Shown piece after piece: positions 1-12,857 of a stretch of DNA of 64,000 nucleotides. Position 1 is the first letter of the stretch, and every line of letters begins with the position of its first letter. The stretch lies in contig JAGFJJ010000048.1 in assembly GCA_024102815.1 (NCBI GenBank), positions 124,001 to 188,000 on the forward strand, in the 5' to 3' direction. The notes beneath the pieces were generated by a model. That model had not been told where the DNA came from. It searched no databases and saw only the letters and a list, made by a program, of their open reading frames with translations. The translations under genes were made by a program, and so were the position numbers. This DNA is from Phycisphaerae bacterium (GTDB taxonomy: Bacteria > Planctomycetota > Phycisphaerae > UBA1845).

Positions 1-195
1 GAGTTGGACCAGGCGAAGGTAACGATCCGCGACGCCGCTCACCGGATTCGCCAGGTCGACAAAAACATCGATGGTCTGTCCGGGGTTGTACGGACCGGCC
101 GCGCTGGGCGTGAGCGTGAATTCCTGGGCCACCGCCGCGCGGACCGAGGTCACAAGTATGAATGCAACGAGTGTGCGAACGAATCGACGTGACAT
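1..195 (-). CDS. Secreted protein, N-terminal part (paralogue of the PEP-CTERM protein at 487-1140), runs off the window
   Basis: The first 65 codons of a minus-strand gene are present; the rest lies beyond position 1. The start is ATG at 195-193, preceded by a GGAGGGGAA ribosome-binding site. Residues 1-23 form a signal peptide ending near AVA-Q. The mature start then follows the next gene almost residue for residue (TLTPS, PGQTIDVFVDL, DRYLRLVQL against TLSPS, GGETIDIFVDL, DRYLRDVQL), so the two are tandem paralogues. A PEP-CTERM tail is expected but cannot be seen. The protein is probably exported; its function is unknown. Confidence 0.8.
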   Translation of the reverse strand, partial: MSRRFVRTLVAFILVTSVRAAVAQEFTLTPSAAGPYNPGQTIDVFVDLANPVSGVADRYLRLVQL

Positions 196-399
196 GATAG
201 AATTCCCCTCCGGGCAAGTTCGCAGCAACAGCGTCTCGCGGACCGGCCGGGCATTCTGCGCAAGCCTCAAACAGCGTTGCGCGAAAATACCGCAATTTCC
301 TCCATTACTATTTTATCCGTGGGCTATCGTGCAATCAATCCCTAATCGCACCGGGTTGCACCACGCAGATCATCAGTGCACCCTCAAGCACACACTCCC

Positions 400-436
400 A
401 AAACAGACGGGCGTCGAGCACAAGTGCCCGACGCCC
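400..436 (-). terminator. Probable intrinsic terminator of the PEP-CTERM gene at 487-1140
   Basis: A perfect 8-bp inverted repeat (409-416 with 429-436, arms GGGCGTCG and CGACGCCC) lies about 50 nt after the stop codon of the upstream minus-strand gene. Read on the minus strand it is followed by a short T-rich stretch (GTCTGTTTTGGG). The rest of the gap at 196-486 shows only the ribosome-binding site and presumed promoter of the partial gene. Confidence 0.5.
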
Positions 437-486
437 GGTAATCATGGCTTCCTGTGGCCGCTTCGCTGGACCAGCCTGGGTCGACG

Positions 487-1140
487 CTATGCTTTCCGGC
501 GGCGACGCAGCACCGCCAATCCGCCAAGACCCAGCAGCGCCAGCGTAGCCGGCTCGGGCACTACGGTGAGCGAGATCGACCCGCCCGACAGATTTCCCGT
601 ACCGGGGCGCGAGTCAATCGTCGGATCGGATGCAATCATGCCGAACCCCGAAGAAACCCGCGTACCCGTGGTCAGATCAAAGGCCGAATCCGGCGGCGTG
701 AGGACGGTGAGGAGATACGTCCCCGGCGCATTGGGCAAGGTCACATTGAACGAGCCAAGACGCAGGGCGCTCCCGTCGCCCGCCAGCAGGTACTGCTGGT
801 TCGGATCTTCGCTCAGCCCCAGGTAACCGACCTGCGGAATCGGCGCCACGCCGGACACGAGGTAGCCGGAGCTCCCCGTGTTGACCGAACTGAAATCCCA
901 CGAAAATCCGCCGTTGATCGCCGCTTCAATCGCGTCGTCGGAGTTGCGGATGTCAAGCTGCACATCGCGCAGGTAACGATCCGGCGCACCACTCGGCTGG
1001 GACAGATCGACGAAGATGTCGATCGTCTCCCCGCCGGTGTACGTCCCGCCGACGCTGGGCGACAGCGTGAAGGTCTGTGCCTGGGCCGTACCGACCCCAA
1101 GCACGACCGCCGTCGCGATGATGGCTAGTTGCTTCAGCAT
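487..1140 (-). CDS. PEP-CTERM sorting-domain protein
   Basis: This 217-residue exported protein is probably anchored or processed at the cell surface by an exosortase. Residues 1-21 are a signal peptide ending TAQA. The middle is a beta-rich domain with the same opening as the truncated gene at 1-195 (GGETIDIFVDL). The C-terminus has the PEP-CTERM signal: VPEPATLALLGLGG, a short hydrophobic helix and the basic end RRRRKA. The start ATG at 1140 follows a GAGGGGGGAA ribosome-binding site. No exosortase gene lies in the window. The ligand or role of the domain cannot be told from sequence. The gene sits in a run of four minus-strand secreted-protein genes. Confidence 0.9.
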   Translation of the reverse strand: MLKQLAIIATAVVLGVGTAQAQTFTLSPSVGGTYTGGETIDIFVDLSQPSGAPDRYLRDVQLDIRNSDDAIEAAINGGFSWDFSSVNTGSSGYLVSGVAPIPQVGYLGLSEDPNQQYLLAGDGSALRLGSFNVTLPNAPGTYLLTVLTPPDSAFDLTTGTRVSSGFGMIASDPTIDSRPGTGNLSGGSISLTVVPEPATLALLGLGGLAVLRRRRKA

Positions 1141-1383
1141 CGATTCCCCCCTCTGCGAGGTATGCTCGCCTCAACCGGGTATCGAGACTCAGCGCCCGAT
1201 ACCCGGGCTTCGCCTTCCAGCAACGAGGCCGGCCCCGGTTCGCCCCTGGTTTACCCCGGCGAACCCCTCCAGCCCTCGCCCGGCCGATCGCAAGGGTGCG
1301 ACCGAACCGCTCAGGCGAAGCCCTGCATGCCGCGAAATGATCAGGGATTCCCTGACCATCCCGCGGGCTTCATACGGGGACGA

Positions 1384-1974
1384 TTACGCAAAGCGGCGAC
1401 GGGCCGCAACCAGACCACCGATGCCGAGGAGCAGCAGCGTGGCCGGCTCGGGAACAACGCGGAAGGTCACCGAACCCGCGAGAGGCTCTTGGCCGCCGGT
1501 TGCGTTCTGAATCGCGCTCAGGAACACGCTGGGATCACCGAAGAGATCGCTCTCGCGCATCGGGCTGACTTGCACCGTGTGACTGCTGCCCTCCGCCAAG
1601 CCCGACGTATCCACGGTCAGCGTGCCAATCAGCAGCGGGGAAGCCCAGCCACCGAAGTTGTTGGCGCCGGCCTGAATGTCGGTTCCACCACCGAGGGCAT
1701 TGTAAACACCCTGGTCGGCCGGAGCCGCCGGCGGAAGCGACGCCGTGTCGAGGATGCCCTGGGCGTGCATAAACGATAGCCCCAGACCCTCTTCGGAACC
1801 GAACAGCGCGTTGTACGCCGCGATCGCTGCATTGCCTTCGGAGGAGATCGTCACCTGGTACTGAACGCTCGCCGTACCGGGAAGAATCTCCGTCGGACCA
1901 TTGAACTCCACCATGCCCGCCATCGCACTTGACGTCATCGCGAAGGCGGCCAACAATGCGAAACACTTCTTCAT
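1384..1974 (-). CDS. PEP-CTERM sorting-domain protein
   Basis: This is a 196-residue exported protein. I chose the ATG at 1974 because AAGGAG lies 8 nt upstream; a GTG at 1983 in the same frame overlaps that ribosome-binding site and is unlikely. Residues 1-20 are a signal peptide (MKKCFALLAAF, cleavage near AMAG). The mature part is beta-rich and ends in a PEP-CTERM signal: VPEPATLLLLGIGGL followed by AARRRFA. It does not share the TIDVFVDL opening of its neighbours, so it is a different family using the same sorting tail. The 243-nt gap downstream contains a 6-bp hairpin at 1341-1355 that may help end transcription. Function unknown. Confidence 0.88.
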   Translation of the reverse strand: MKKCFALLAAFAMTSSAMAGMVEFNGPTEILPGTASVQYQVTISSEGNAAIAAYNALFGSEEGLGLSFMHAQGILDTASLPPAAPADQGVYNALGGGTDIQAGANNFGGWASPLLIGTLTVDTSGLAEGSSHTVQVSPMRESDLFGDPSVFLSAIQNATGGQEPLAGSVTFRVVPEPATLLLLGIGGLVAARRRFA

Positions 1975-2093
1975 AACAAACACTCCTTATCCTCACCGTT
2001 TATTTGGGGGGTGCCCCCTTCCCCATCCGTTTCCCGAGAAAGCCGAGCAGGCTTCCGATTATACCCTGTTTTACGAACCAATCCAATCCCAGA

Positions 2094-3347
2094 TTACGGG
2101 TGCCCCGTGGGCTTCGCCAAGAATCCGCCCGTCGGGATGTTGCTGTTGGCTGCACCAACGTCAATGGCGTTGATGAACCGGTTTCCATCAATGTCCTGAC
2201 GACGATTGTCCGCCTGCAGCCCCGCGATGATCGCGTTGTTCACGGTGCCTACGTCGATGGCATTGACAAATCCGTTGTTGTCGGCGTCGCCCGCCATCAA
2301 ACGATAGTCAAACCTGAACGGAGCGGCATTCGCCCAGGCGCCCAGATTTTCCACGGTGTACCACTTGCGGTGAAGCAGCTGTGCGGGATTCGAGTCGATG
2401 ATCCGAAGGATACGCGGAGCGTTACCTTGAGCCGGATCGGCCTCAACTGTAAACGCGAAATTCGCACCAACGTTCAGGTCCGGACCAAACGTGCCACCTG
2501 CGAAATTCGCACCAGTGGCGGGAGAAGGACCTGCGTTCAGCTCGCGAATCTCGATGCCTGCACCAGAGACGGCGCCGGTCGCGGCGGCAATGTTGGTGTT
2601 GAACTTGATGCGGATAACCTGTTGCGAGCTTCGCCAAAGGTTGCCGCCATCGAGCGGGTGCGTGAAAGGCGTCTGGCCCACCGGGGGGACCGCTGGCTCA
2701 CCGGCGACCACAGCCGTCGGCGTGTTCACCACGAAGTTGTACGTGCCGCCGGTCAGGTTCGCGCCGGGACGATCGATCGTCACCGCGAACGTGTCATCCG
2801 GATGCAGGCCGTTGGCGCAAGCGTCCGGCGCGGTGCAGCCGAAGCCGTAGATCACCGCGGCCTTGTCATCGTTGGTCGCGCCACCGGCATTCACCAGATC
2901 CAGAGCGTAGCTGCCCGGCGTGGCCGGCATGGTCACCTGGAAGGAGACCACCTGGACCGGGGCGCTAGCCGGAATCGCCAACTGCTGCGTGGGATTCGGA
3001 CCCAGATTGCCGGGATCGGTGTAGTAATAGGCTGACGCGATGGTATCGGCCGAGTCCACGTTGTAGTGACCGGCGGCACTCTTCGCGAACAGCGTGGCCG
3101 GCCCGATGGTCAGTTCCGGAGCCGTGTTGTCGAGCTTGAAGGCGACGAGGCGGAGCAGGTGCTCCACGCCGGCCGGCGTCTGCTCGAGGTAGACGTTGAC
3201 ATTAACCACCTCGCCGGGCAGGTAGTGTCCAATCGGGTTGAGCGCATTTGACGACACGTTCTGCGGAACAATGCGTACGTTCGTTCCCGCAAAAGCCGTG
3301 GACGCAACCCCCAGCAATGCTCCCACCACCAATCCGCAAGTCCTCAT
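2094..3347 (-). CDS. Secreted protein with cohesin-like domain and dockerin-like duplicated Ca-binding tail
   Basis: The protein has 417 residues. The ATG at 3347 is chosen over an upstream in-frame start because GGAGGC lies 6 nt before it and a signal peptide follows ([14 protein letters not shown], cleavage near AFA-G). The first domain has the same pattern as the PEP-CTERM neighbours ([13 protein letters not shown], then [13 protein letters not shown]) and ends with a conserved beta stretch. The last 65 residues hold two EF-hand-like loops, [15 protein letters not shown] and [14 protein letters not shown], in the arrangement of type I dockerins. I infer an exported Ca-binding protein. The cohesin-like assignment rests on general resemblance only. 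Confidence 0.8.
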   Translation of the reverse strand: MRTCGLVVGALLGVASTAFAGTNVRIVPQNVSSNALNPIGHYLPGEVVNVNVYLEQTPAGVEHLLRLVAFKLDNTAPELTIGPATLFAKSAAGHYNVDSADTIASAYYYTDPGNLGPNPTQQLAIPASAPVQVVSFQVTMPATPGSYALDLVNAGGATNDDKAAVIYGFGCTAPDACANGLHPDDTFAVTIDRPGANLTGGTYNFVVNTPTAVVAGEPAVPPVGQTPFTHPLDGGNLWRSSQQVIRIKFNTNIAAATGAVSGAGIEIRELNAGPSPATGANFAGGTFGPDLNVGANFAFTVEADPAQGNAPRILRIIDSNPAQLLHRKWYTVENLGAWANAAPFRFDYRLMAGDADNNGFVNAIDVGTVNNAIIAGLQADNRRQDIDGNRFINAIDVGAANSNIPTGGFLAKPTGHP

Positions 3348-3911
3348 CGGAAAAGCCTCCTCAATTATGAAACGTTCGCGCCCGGCGAACCCGTTCCCCA
3401 AGAGACTGGGCGTCGGCCACAAGCGAAGCAACAATCCGCCACGATCTCCAAAGTGCAAGAATCCCCCTGCGAAGCCTCGCCCCCAAATTCCCCGTGGCGT
3501 GGAACCGCCCGGGACCCTCGCTGGCTACAAGGCATACCATTTAACACGTTCAAGGAAGGCAAGTCAAGCGTTGAAAGTCTGATTTCGAGTCGTTTTCACA
3601 GTCCATCACGAGCCCCCCGGGCCGGCGGAAATGCCGATTCTTCCGGCGAAATCCACGCTCTTTCTCAACTTTCGGCAACGGCGCGGCTCGTCCGTAGTGG
3701 ACCGATAATCCCCGTCCCGGAACGACTTTGCGGACGCCCGCCCGGCCGATTCGAAGACCCGATTTTCACAGCCCCCCGACTGGACGAGTTCACGTCCGCC
3801 TTTAGAATACCGGACGCATTCCGGTGGCGGCACCCGCGGCGCTGCCCGCGTCCCCTGGCCGGCACGGAACCGGAAAAACCGCAAAGTACTTCAAATAAAG
3901 AGGATACAAAC
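3348..3911. other. Divergent intergenic region between dockerin-like gene and peroxiredoxin gene
   Basis: These 564 nt lie between two divergently transcribed genes and should hold both promoters. I see no convincing protein-coding stretch, repeat or tRNA, and no clear sigma-70 promoter. An AAAGAGGA ribosome-binding site precedes the peroxiredoxin start. Confidence 0.5.
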
Positions 3912-4502
3912 ATGAGCGTCATGGTTACGCAACCCGCACCGGACTTCACCGCCATGGCGGTGATCAACAAGCAGTTCAAGCAGATTTCGCTCTCTTCCTA
4001 CCGCGGCAAGTACGTCGTCCTGTTTTTCTGGCCCCTGGACTTCACCTTCGTCTGTCCCACGGAAATCGTGGCCTTCAGCGACGCCTATCCCCATTTTCAG
4101 GAGCGGGGCACGGAAGTCCTCGGGGCCTCCGTGGACAGCCACTTTACCCACCTCGCCTGGCAGCAGAAGCCGCGGAGTGAAGGTGGGCTGGGCGACATCG
4201 CCTACCCCATGGTCTCCGACCAGACGCACCAGATCGGCCGGGACTACGGCGTGCTCCTGGATGACAAGGGCGTGTCACTTCGCGGACTTTTCCTGATCGA
4301 CAAGGAGGGGGCCGTGCGCCACATGCTGATCAATGACCTGCCGCTGGGGCGCAGCGTCGACGAGGCCATCCGCATGGTCGATGCCCTTCAGTACTACGAG
4401 AAGAACGGCGAGGTCTGCCCGGCCAACTGGCGTCCGGGAGCGGATACGATCAAGCCCGATCCCGAGAGCAGCAAGACGTTCTTCAAGAAGTGGGGGAAGT
4501 AG
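3912..4502 (+). CDS. Typical 2-Cys peroxiredoxin (AhpC/Prx1 family)
   Basis: This 196-residue thiol peroxidase reduces hydrogen peroxide and organic hydroperoxides in the cytoplasm. The peroxidatic Cys48 is in the motif FTFVCPTE and the resolving Cys169 is in GEVCPANW, so both key residues are present. A GGLG motif at 91-94 is also present, but the C-terminal YF motif of oxidation-sensitive eukaryotic enzymes is absent. The ATG at 3912 is chosen because the family's N-terminus begins here and AAAGAGGA lies just upstream; an open frame continuing upstream has no coding character. A strong terminator follows the gene, so it is probably a single-gene unit. No AhpF or thioredoxin gene is adjacent. 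Confidence 0.95.
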   Translation: MSVMVTQPAPDFTAMAVINKQFKQISLSSYRGKYVVLFFWPLDFTFVCPTEIVAFSDAYPHFQERGTEVLGASVDSHFTHLAWQQKPRSEGGLGDIAYPMVSDQTHQIGRDYGVLLDDKGVSLRGLFLIDKEGAVRHMLINDLPLGRSVDEAIRMVDALQYYEKNGEVCPANWRPGADTIKPDPESSKTFFKKWGK

Positions 4503-4564
4503 GAACCGGTTCGCTCGCCGCCGCGATCGAGCAGAATGCGGCGTTCGATGGGGGTGCTGATCGC

Positions 4565-4594
4565 AAACGTCCGGCCAACCTGCCGGACGTTTTT
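4565..4594 (+). terminator. Rho-independent terminator after the peroxiredoxin gene
   Basis: A perfect 9-bp stem (4567-4575 with 4582-4590, arms ACGTCCGGC and GCCGGACGT) with a 6-nt loop is followed by four T residues, and flanking A/T pairs extend the stem. It separates the peroxiredoxin gene from the next gene, which starts 62 nt later. Confidence 0.9.
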
Positions 4595-4655
4595 GCTGCG
4601 CGGCATGCTGGACGCGCGGCGTTGACGTTCGCACGAGCAAACAAGGAGATGCAGC

Positions 4656-6287
4656 ATGAAAGCGGCCGAGTTGTTTGTGAAATGCCTGGAAAATGAGCAC
4701 CCGCCGTTTCTCTTCGGCTTGCCCGGCGAGGAGAACATGGACGTTCTCGACGCCTTGCTCGACAGTTCGCTGCGCTTCGTCCAGACGCGGCATGAGCAGG
4801 GCGCGGCGTTCATGGCCGACGTGCAGGGACGCCTGACCGGGCGGGCTTCCGTCTGCCTGGCGACGCTCGGACCCGGTGCAACCAACCTCGTTACCGGTGT
4901 GGCCGACGCCAACATGGACCGTGCCCCGCTCGTGGCCGTAACCGGTCAGGGCGGAATCTCCCGCTTGCACAAGGAATCCCATCAGGCCATGGATCTCGTG
5001 GCCCTGTTCCGGCCCATGACCAAATACAACGCCCAGTTGGTCACGCCGGGGATCATCCCCGAGGTGGTCCGCAAGGCCTTCAAGGTCGCCCAGACGGAGA
5101 AATTCGGGGCGACCCACATTGACTTCCCGGAGGACATTGCGAGCATGCCGGCCGAAGGCGAGCCGCTCCCCGTCCAGCAGCCCAAAGACGCGGAGCCACG
5201 GACCTCGCAGATCGAGTCGGCGGCCGCGCTGATCAACCAGGCCCGCTTTCCGATCATCCTCGCGGGCAACGGGGTTATCCGCGACAACGCTTCCCCGGCG
5301 CTCCGCGCGTTCGTCGAGAAAAGCGGCATCCCTTGCGCGCACACGTTCATGGCCAAGGGCGTTGTTCCCTACACCAGCGAACTCTCGCTGCTGGCCGTGG
5401 GTCTTCAGGCCAAGGACGTGGTCAACTGCGGGCTCGAGCGCGCCGACGTCGTGCTTTGCATCGGCTACGACCTCGTCGAATACCACCCCCAGCGCTGGAA
5501 CGAGGGCCGCGACAAGAAGGTCATCCACATCGACCGCTCTCCGGCCGAAGTAGACGCGCACTACACCGTGGCCGTGGGAATCGAAGCGGGCCTGACGGAA
5601 ACGCTCTCGGAGCTGGGGGAGCGGATCACGCCGCGTTCCGATCGGGCGGTGCACACGCTGCGTCGTGCGATCCTCGACGAATTGCAGGAACTCTCCGAGG
5701 ATGCCTCGTTCCCCGTGAAGCCGCAGCGGATCATGCACGATGCCCGCCGCGCCATGGGAGCCGAGGACATCCTCATTTCCGACGTCGGCGCCCACAAACT
5801 GTGGGTGGCCCGGATGTATCCCGCCCTGGAACCGAACACCTGCCTGATCTCCAACGGTTTCGCCTCGATGGGCATCGCCCTGCCCGGGGCGATCGCGGCC
5901 AAGCTGCTTTATCCCGATCGGCGCGTCTTGGCGGTGTGCGGCGACGGCGGATTCCTCATGAACTGCCAGGAGATGGAGACGGCCGTTCGCGTCGGCGCCC
6001 CGATCGTATGCCTGGTTCTCAGCGACGGCACGTTCGGGCTGATCAAGTGGAAGCAGCAGGTTCAATTCGGCCGACCGGCGTTCATTGATTTCGGCAACCC
6101 GGATCTGGTGATGCTGGCCCGCAGCTTCGGCTGGGAGGGCGTGCGTATCGCCGCCGCAGACGAACTGAAACCGGCGCTGGAGTCGGCTTTTGCTTCCCAG
6201 CGCCCCACGGTTATCGACTGCCCGGTGGACTACAGCGAGAATGTCAAGCTGACCGAACGGCTGGGCAAACTCGTCTGCCCCATCTGA
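4656..6287 (+). CDS. alsS: Acetolactate synthase-like ThDP-dependent enzyme (AlsS type)
   Basis: This 543-residue enzyme probably condenses two pyruvates to acetolactate with thiamine diphosphate. The N-terminal ThDP domain has the catalytic Glu47 in RHEQGAAFMAD. The centre carries IGYDLVEYHPQRWN, which matches the catabolic AlsS family. The C-terminal ThDP-binding domain has CGDGGFLMN and LSDGTFGLIKW, and the protein ends near CPVDYSENVKL, again AlsS-like. An AAGGAG lies 7 nt before the ATG. No small regulatory subunit (IlvN/IlvH) and no acetolactate decarboxylase is adjacent, which favours a stand-alone enzyme. Another member of the ThDP family with a different substrate cannot be excluded. 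Confidence 0.82.
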   Translation: MKAAELFVKCLENEHPPFLFGLPGEENMDVLDALLDSSLRFVQTRHEQGAAFMADVQGRLTGRASVCLATLGPGATNLVTGVADANMDRAPLVAVTGQGGISRLHKESHQAMDLVALFRPMTKYNAQLVTPGIIPEVVRKAFKVAQTEKFGATHIDFPEDIASMPAEGEPLPVQQPKDAEPRTSQIESAAALINQARFPIILAGNGVIRDNASPALRAFVEKSGIPCAHTFMAKGVVPYTSELSLLAVGLQAKDVVNCGLERADVVLCIGYDLVEYHPQRWNEGRDKKVIHIDRSPAEVDAHYTVAVGIEAGLTETLSELGERITPRSDRAVHTLRRAILDELQELSEDASFPVKPQRIMHDARRAMGAEDILISDVGAHKLWVARMYPALEPNTCLISNGFASMGIALPGAIAAKLLYPDRRVLAVCGDGGFLMNCQEMETAVRVGAPIVCLVLSDGTFGLIKWKQQVQFGRPAFIDFGNPDLVMLARSFGWEGVRIAAADELKPALESAFASQRPTVIDCPVDYSENVKLTERLGKLVCPI

Positions 6288-6328
6288 GCCCGCGGTTCGG
6301 GCTGACGGGGCCTGTTTGCATCGAGTGC

Positions 6329-8035
6329 GTGACGATGGGTAGCAAGCCCTCACACGTGGACACCACCATCCGCGATGCGACGCGCGGGATCGATCTTGCG
6401 GCACGGGCGCCGCGCACCGAAGGCCCACCTATCCCTGCGCCCCGTTCAACGCAGAGAGGAACGCTTGAAGGCGACGAGAACGCCTGGCCTCGCCTGGGCC
6501 TTGTCGACTGGCTGGCGATCCTATTGACCATTCTTGTCGCCGTTGCGATCACCGTTCCGCGCCTGCCCCCGGGAATCTGCCTTGGGGATTCCGGCGGGTT
6601 CCAACTGGCCGCGGCGACATTGGGCATCACCCACCCCCCGGGCTACGCGGGATATGTTTCCATCGCACACGTTGTTTCGTGGATTCCGGGCCTAGATCCG
6701 CCCCTAACAGTGACATTACTATGTCACTTGTCGGGTTTGGCCGTCCTCGCCTTGTGCATGATGTTTCAGATCCGGCTGGGCGTGCACGCATTCCTGGCCG
6801 GCGCGCTGACGCTGCTGTTGTGCGCGTACGTTCAAATATGGACCAATCTGATCAAGGCCGAGGTCTACCTGCCATCGTTGGCGCTGATGTCCGCGTCGTT
6901 CTACCTGCTGTTGCGATACGCCGCCCTGGGGCATCGTCGAGATCTTCTCATCGCGGCCTTGGTGTACGGTCTGGTCGTGGCCAATCGGCCCCCCGCCATT
7001 CTGGCCCTGCCCTTCGTGCTCAGCGCCTGGTGGATAGCGCGACGGCGATGGGAAACCGGGGGGACCTCAGCGGTACGGACGCTACTGCTCCTGTCGCTGC
7101 TGGCGGCGCTGCCCGGTATCTACTCATTCGCTTACTACTGGGTCCGCGACGCCAAGACTACGCCCTACAACTATCTGGACGTCCTCAATGCTGAAACACA
7201 CGAGCTGCCGGAATCGTCCGATGGCGCCCAGGCGAAACTACGCCGCGTCGTCTGGCTCGCCCGGGCCGAGCAGTTTCGCTATCTCATGGGCAACAACTGG
7301 AACGGAATTCGCGCGAAAATGCGCTGGCTGCGGCTCGGCCTGCTGGACAACTCCATTCTGGATACGTTCGAAGCGAACATGCTGCTGCTGGCCCCCGTGC
7401 CCTCCGGCACCGTCTCGCTGATCCTGATTCTCTCGTTGAGCACGCTGGGCCTGGTGCGCACGCTTCGGCGGAACCCGGCCGCGGCAATGCTGTTGCTGGG
7501 CATGATCTTCTCGAGCGTGGCCTTCGTTTGCTACTACCGCATCGCTGGTGATGCGGCCGACATTCGTCCTCTCCTGTTCGCGCTGATCGTGCTGATCGGC
7601 GTCGGACTTACGCCGGTCTTCCCGCGGACGACCCGCCGGTTTGGAGCCGTGGCGGCCACGATCGTCTTCCTCCTCACCGTGGGCGTCACGTTCATTGACG
7701 CCCCTGGACGGCGCTGGCCGGGCCCCCGCCCGGACGCTCGTCCGTTGCTCCGCGACGTGAACCTCGCTTCTCTGCCGCCCGATGCCGTGGTCTTTGCCGC
7801 CTGGCCTGCGGCGACGCCGCTTTGGTATGCGCGGCTGTTCATCACGCCGCGCCCCGACGTGACCATCATTAACGCCCAGACCTACAACTGGTTCGCCATG
7901 TTCGATCCACGATTCGCCGACCGCACATTCGCGGCCGTGCCCGTCGCCCCGGAATGGCCCGGCTATGAATGGGTCCCGCACGGCAAGATTCTGCGGCTGG
8001 AGCCTTTGGCCGAAACCGGGATTGGGGCGCCATAG
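6329..8035 (+). CDS. DUF2723-family polytopic membrane protein (GT-C-like)
   Basis: The protein has about 568 residues with roughly ten membrane helices after a 50-residue hydrophilic N-terminus. The first extracytoplasmic loop has LGDSGGFQLAAATLGITHPP, the conserved DUF2723/TMEM260 signature in which the acidic residue resembles the catalytic Asp of GT-C glycosyltransferases. A C-terminal soluble part of about 110 residues follows the last helix. It may transfer sugars from a lipid carrier to proteins at the membrane; this is inference from the fold. The start is GTG 6329 or ATG 6335, and neither has a strong ribosome-binding site. It lies 41 nt after the AlsS-like gene, so cotranscription is possible. 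Confidence 0.78.
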   Translation: MTMGSKPSHVDTTIRDATRGIDLAARAPRTEGPPIPAPRSTQRGTLEGDENAWPRLGLVDWLAILLTILVAVAITVPRLPPGICLGDSGGFQLAAATLGITHPPGYAGYVSIAHVVSWIPGLDPPLTVTLLCHLSGLAVLALCMMFQIRLGVHAFLAGALTLLLCAYVQIWTNLIKAEVYLPSLALMSASFYLLLRYAALGHRRDLLIAALVYGLVVANRPPAILALPFVLSAWWIARRRWETGGTSAVRTLLLLSLLAALPGIYSFAYYWVRDAKTTPYNYLDVLNAETHELPESSDGAQAKLRRVVWLARAEQFRYLMGNNWNGIRAKMRWLRLGLLDNSILDTFEANMLLLAPVPSGTVSLILILSLSTLGLVRTLRRNPAAAMLLLGMIFSSVAFVCYYRIAGDAADIRPLLFALIVLIGVGLTPVFPRTTRRFGAVAATIVFLLTVGVTFIDAPGRRWPGPRPDARPLLRDVNLASLPPDAVVFAAWPAATPLWYARLFITPRPDVTIINAQTYNWFAMFDPRFADRTFAAVPVAPEWPGYEWVPHGKILRLEPLAETGIGAP

Positions 8036-8204
8036 TTCCCGTGGCGCCGGAACACCTAACGTTGGGGGCCAACCTTGACGGTAATCGGCGCGGCGAGTAG
8101 CCTCCGGCAGTCACCATCCAAGGTTGTTCGGATAGCGGCGGAAGAAAGGTCCCGGGGACAGTTCGCCGCAGGCTTCCCTTCGACCTGAACGAGATGACTG
8201 GCCT

Positions 8205-8295
8205 GGAGAGGTGGGTGAGTGGCTGAAACCGACGGTTTGCTAAACCGTTGTACTGGGTAAACCTGGTACCGCGGGTTCGAATCCCGCCCTCTCCG
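8205..8295 (+). tRNA. tRNA-Ser(GCT)
   Basis: The 91-nt sequence folds as a class II tRNA. The acceptor arms GGAGAGG (8205-8211) and CCTCTCC (8288-8294) pair perfectly. The anticodon loop TTGCTAA places GCT at 8239-8241 and reads AGC and AGT serine codons. A long variable arm lies before the GGTTCGAATCC T arm. The discriminator base is G8295 and CCA is not encoded. No second tRNA is adjacent. Confidence 0.95.
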
Positions 8296-8375
8296 ATCGT
8301 TTCTCACGTCCTGACAAGTTTGCCGCGAAAGATCCCCGATCTGCGCCCGCCCGCAATCCGTGCCCTCCGCACGGC

Positions 8376-11408
<3,033 letters not shown>

Positions 11409-11412
<4 letters not shown>

Positions 11413-12521
11413 GCCGAACCCAGATTCACCGGCATGACCACGTACAGGAACCCCTCCCCGGAGCGAAGCAGACCAGGCCGGTTTGCATCCTTCAGCGCAA
11501 ACGTGATGCGCTCGGCCTGCCCCTGTGCGACCTTGAGCACGTCCAGCAGAAAGACGGGATTGAACCCGATCTCCATGGGCTCGCCCTTGTATTGTACAGG
11601 AATCGAGACGCTGGCTTCACCCTGTTCCGGCGCCCGGCTGCTGAGGGTCAACTCACCGTCTTTGAGCGAGAAGCGGACACCCTTGGACTCTTCGTTGGTC
11701 AATAACGCCGCCCGCTTCAGCGCCCCGAGGAACTCGTCCGTCTCAAGCTCCAGAACGCGATCACAATCGGACGGAATGACGCTCCGGTAGTCTGGGAAAT
11801 GACCTTCCACGAGCGAGCTGCTCACCAGCGCCCCACCGACGCTCAACAGAATCTGCGACGGCAGGATCTTCACACCCACGGCCCCCTCGCTATCGGCGTG
11901 GAGCCGGTTGAAAAGCGAGAGCGCTTTGCCGGGCACAATAACCGAAGGTATCTCCCGTACAGGCGCGCCCATCAGTTCCCCATGGGCCACGGAAAGGCGC
12001 CGGCCGTCGGTGCCCGCCAGCGTGAGCTTCGAGTCCTTCGTTTCCCAGAGTACCCCGTTGATGGCGAAACGGGTGCTCTCGCGGGCGGCGGCAAAGGCCG
12101 TCCACTCCACGAGCTTGCGCAGGACGCCGTCGGACACCGTGAAATCGGGCCCGTCCTCCATCGTGGGCACCGCCGGAAAATCCGCGGGATCTTGCGTGAC
12201 GATCTGGAAGTGACTCCCGGAACCTCGAATGTGCAGATGGTTTCCCTTGGTCTCCGCGGTGAGCACGTCGTCATTGCATTCGCTGACAATCCGCGAGAGG
12301 GTGTCGGCAACGACCAGGGTCTCCCCCGTCTTGCCCACCTCGACCTGGGAAACGGCCGCGCGAAGAGCCAGCTCGAGATCGGTTGCCGACAGCAACAGGA
12401 CATCGGAGCGCGCCTCAAGTCGAACACAGCGCAATACCGGCTTGGGTGTTCGCGCCGCCGCCACGGCACATACTGCCCGCAGGGCATCGGCCATCTCTTC
12501 ACGGTTGAAGTTCAGTTTCAT
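11409..12521 (-). CDS. dnaN: DNA polymerase III beta subunit (sliding clamp)
   Basis: The 370-residue clamp encircles DNA and tethers polymerase III. It has the normal length for three clamp domains. The start MKLNFNREEM and the C-terminal end LRSGEGFLYVVMPVNL, near the family's usual VMPMRL ending, are both characteristic. A GGGAG lies 9 nt before the ATG. dnaA lies upstream across 336 nt and dciA overlaps the end by 4 nt, so dnaN, dciA and gyrB probably form one transcript. Confidence 0.97.
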
Positions 12522-12857
12522 TGCCTGCTGCTCCCTCGCCTGCTGCTTTCCCCAGCCCGTCCGGATGTTTCTCAGTCCGGCCTACTCGATTCAATTCTCT
12601 ATATAGGTACATATGGTACCCGTTGTAGGCTCCGTGAAAAGTGTTCGATATGGCCCGGCGGGTTCCTAAACATCGCCTTTTCCAATGGTTCGTATCCGTC
12701 CAAAACTCACGCCGCGCGACCGTGGTTGTGTACAAGATTGTCAGTCATGCGTCGCTTAGCCACACGGTTTGGCCTGTCCCACGCTCGGGTCCGCGTTACG
12801 CCTGTGATACCGTGATTTCAGCGCTGCTGCGCTGTCAGTCCCGCCCCCGTCGCCATC
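12522..12857. other. dnaA-dnaN intergenic region, possible origin-related sequence
   Basis: These 336 nt hold no gene. The part at about 12585-12620 is AT-rich for this genome and could be a dnaN promoter or an unwinding element. TTAGCCACA at 12756-12764 differs from the consensus DnaA box TTATCCACA at one base. A 6-bp hairpin lies at 12819-12834. One near-match is not enough to call an origin; a dense cluster of boxes is not visible here or in the 296-nt gap upstream of dnaA. Confidence 0.3.

Noticed and set aside
3453..3911. Open frame extending the peroxiredoxin by about 150 residues
   Set aside because: The upstream part has no family similarity and looks non-coding; a ribosome-binding site and the family's normal N-terminus are at 3912.
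4275..6428. 717-codon minus-strand open frame opposite the AlsS-like gene
   Set aside because: It reads as low-complexity His/Arg/Asp-rich protein with no family pattern and mirrors a clear enzyme gene.
12756..12764. Replication origin called from a DnaA-box-like TTAGCCACA
   Set aside because: Only one near-match was found; an origin needs several boxes and an AT-rich element, so I list it only as a possibility.
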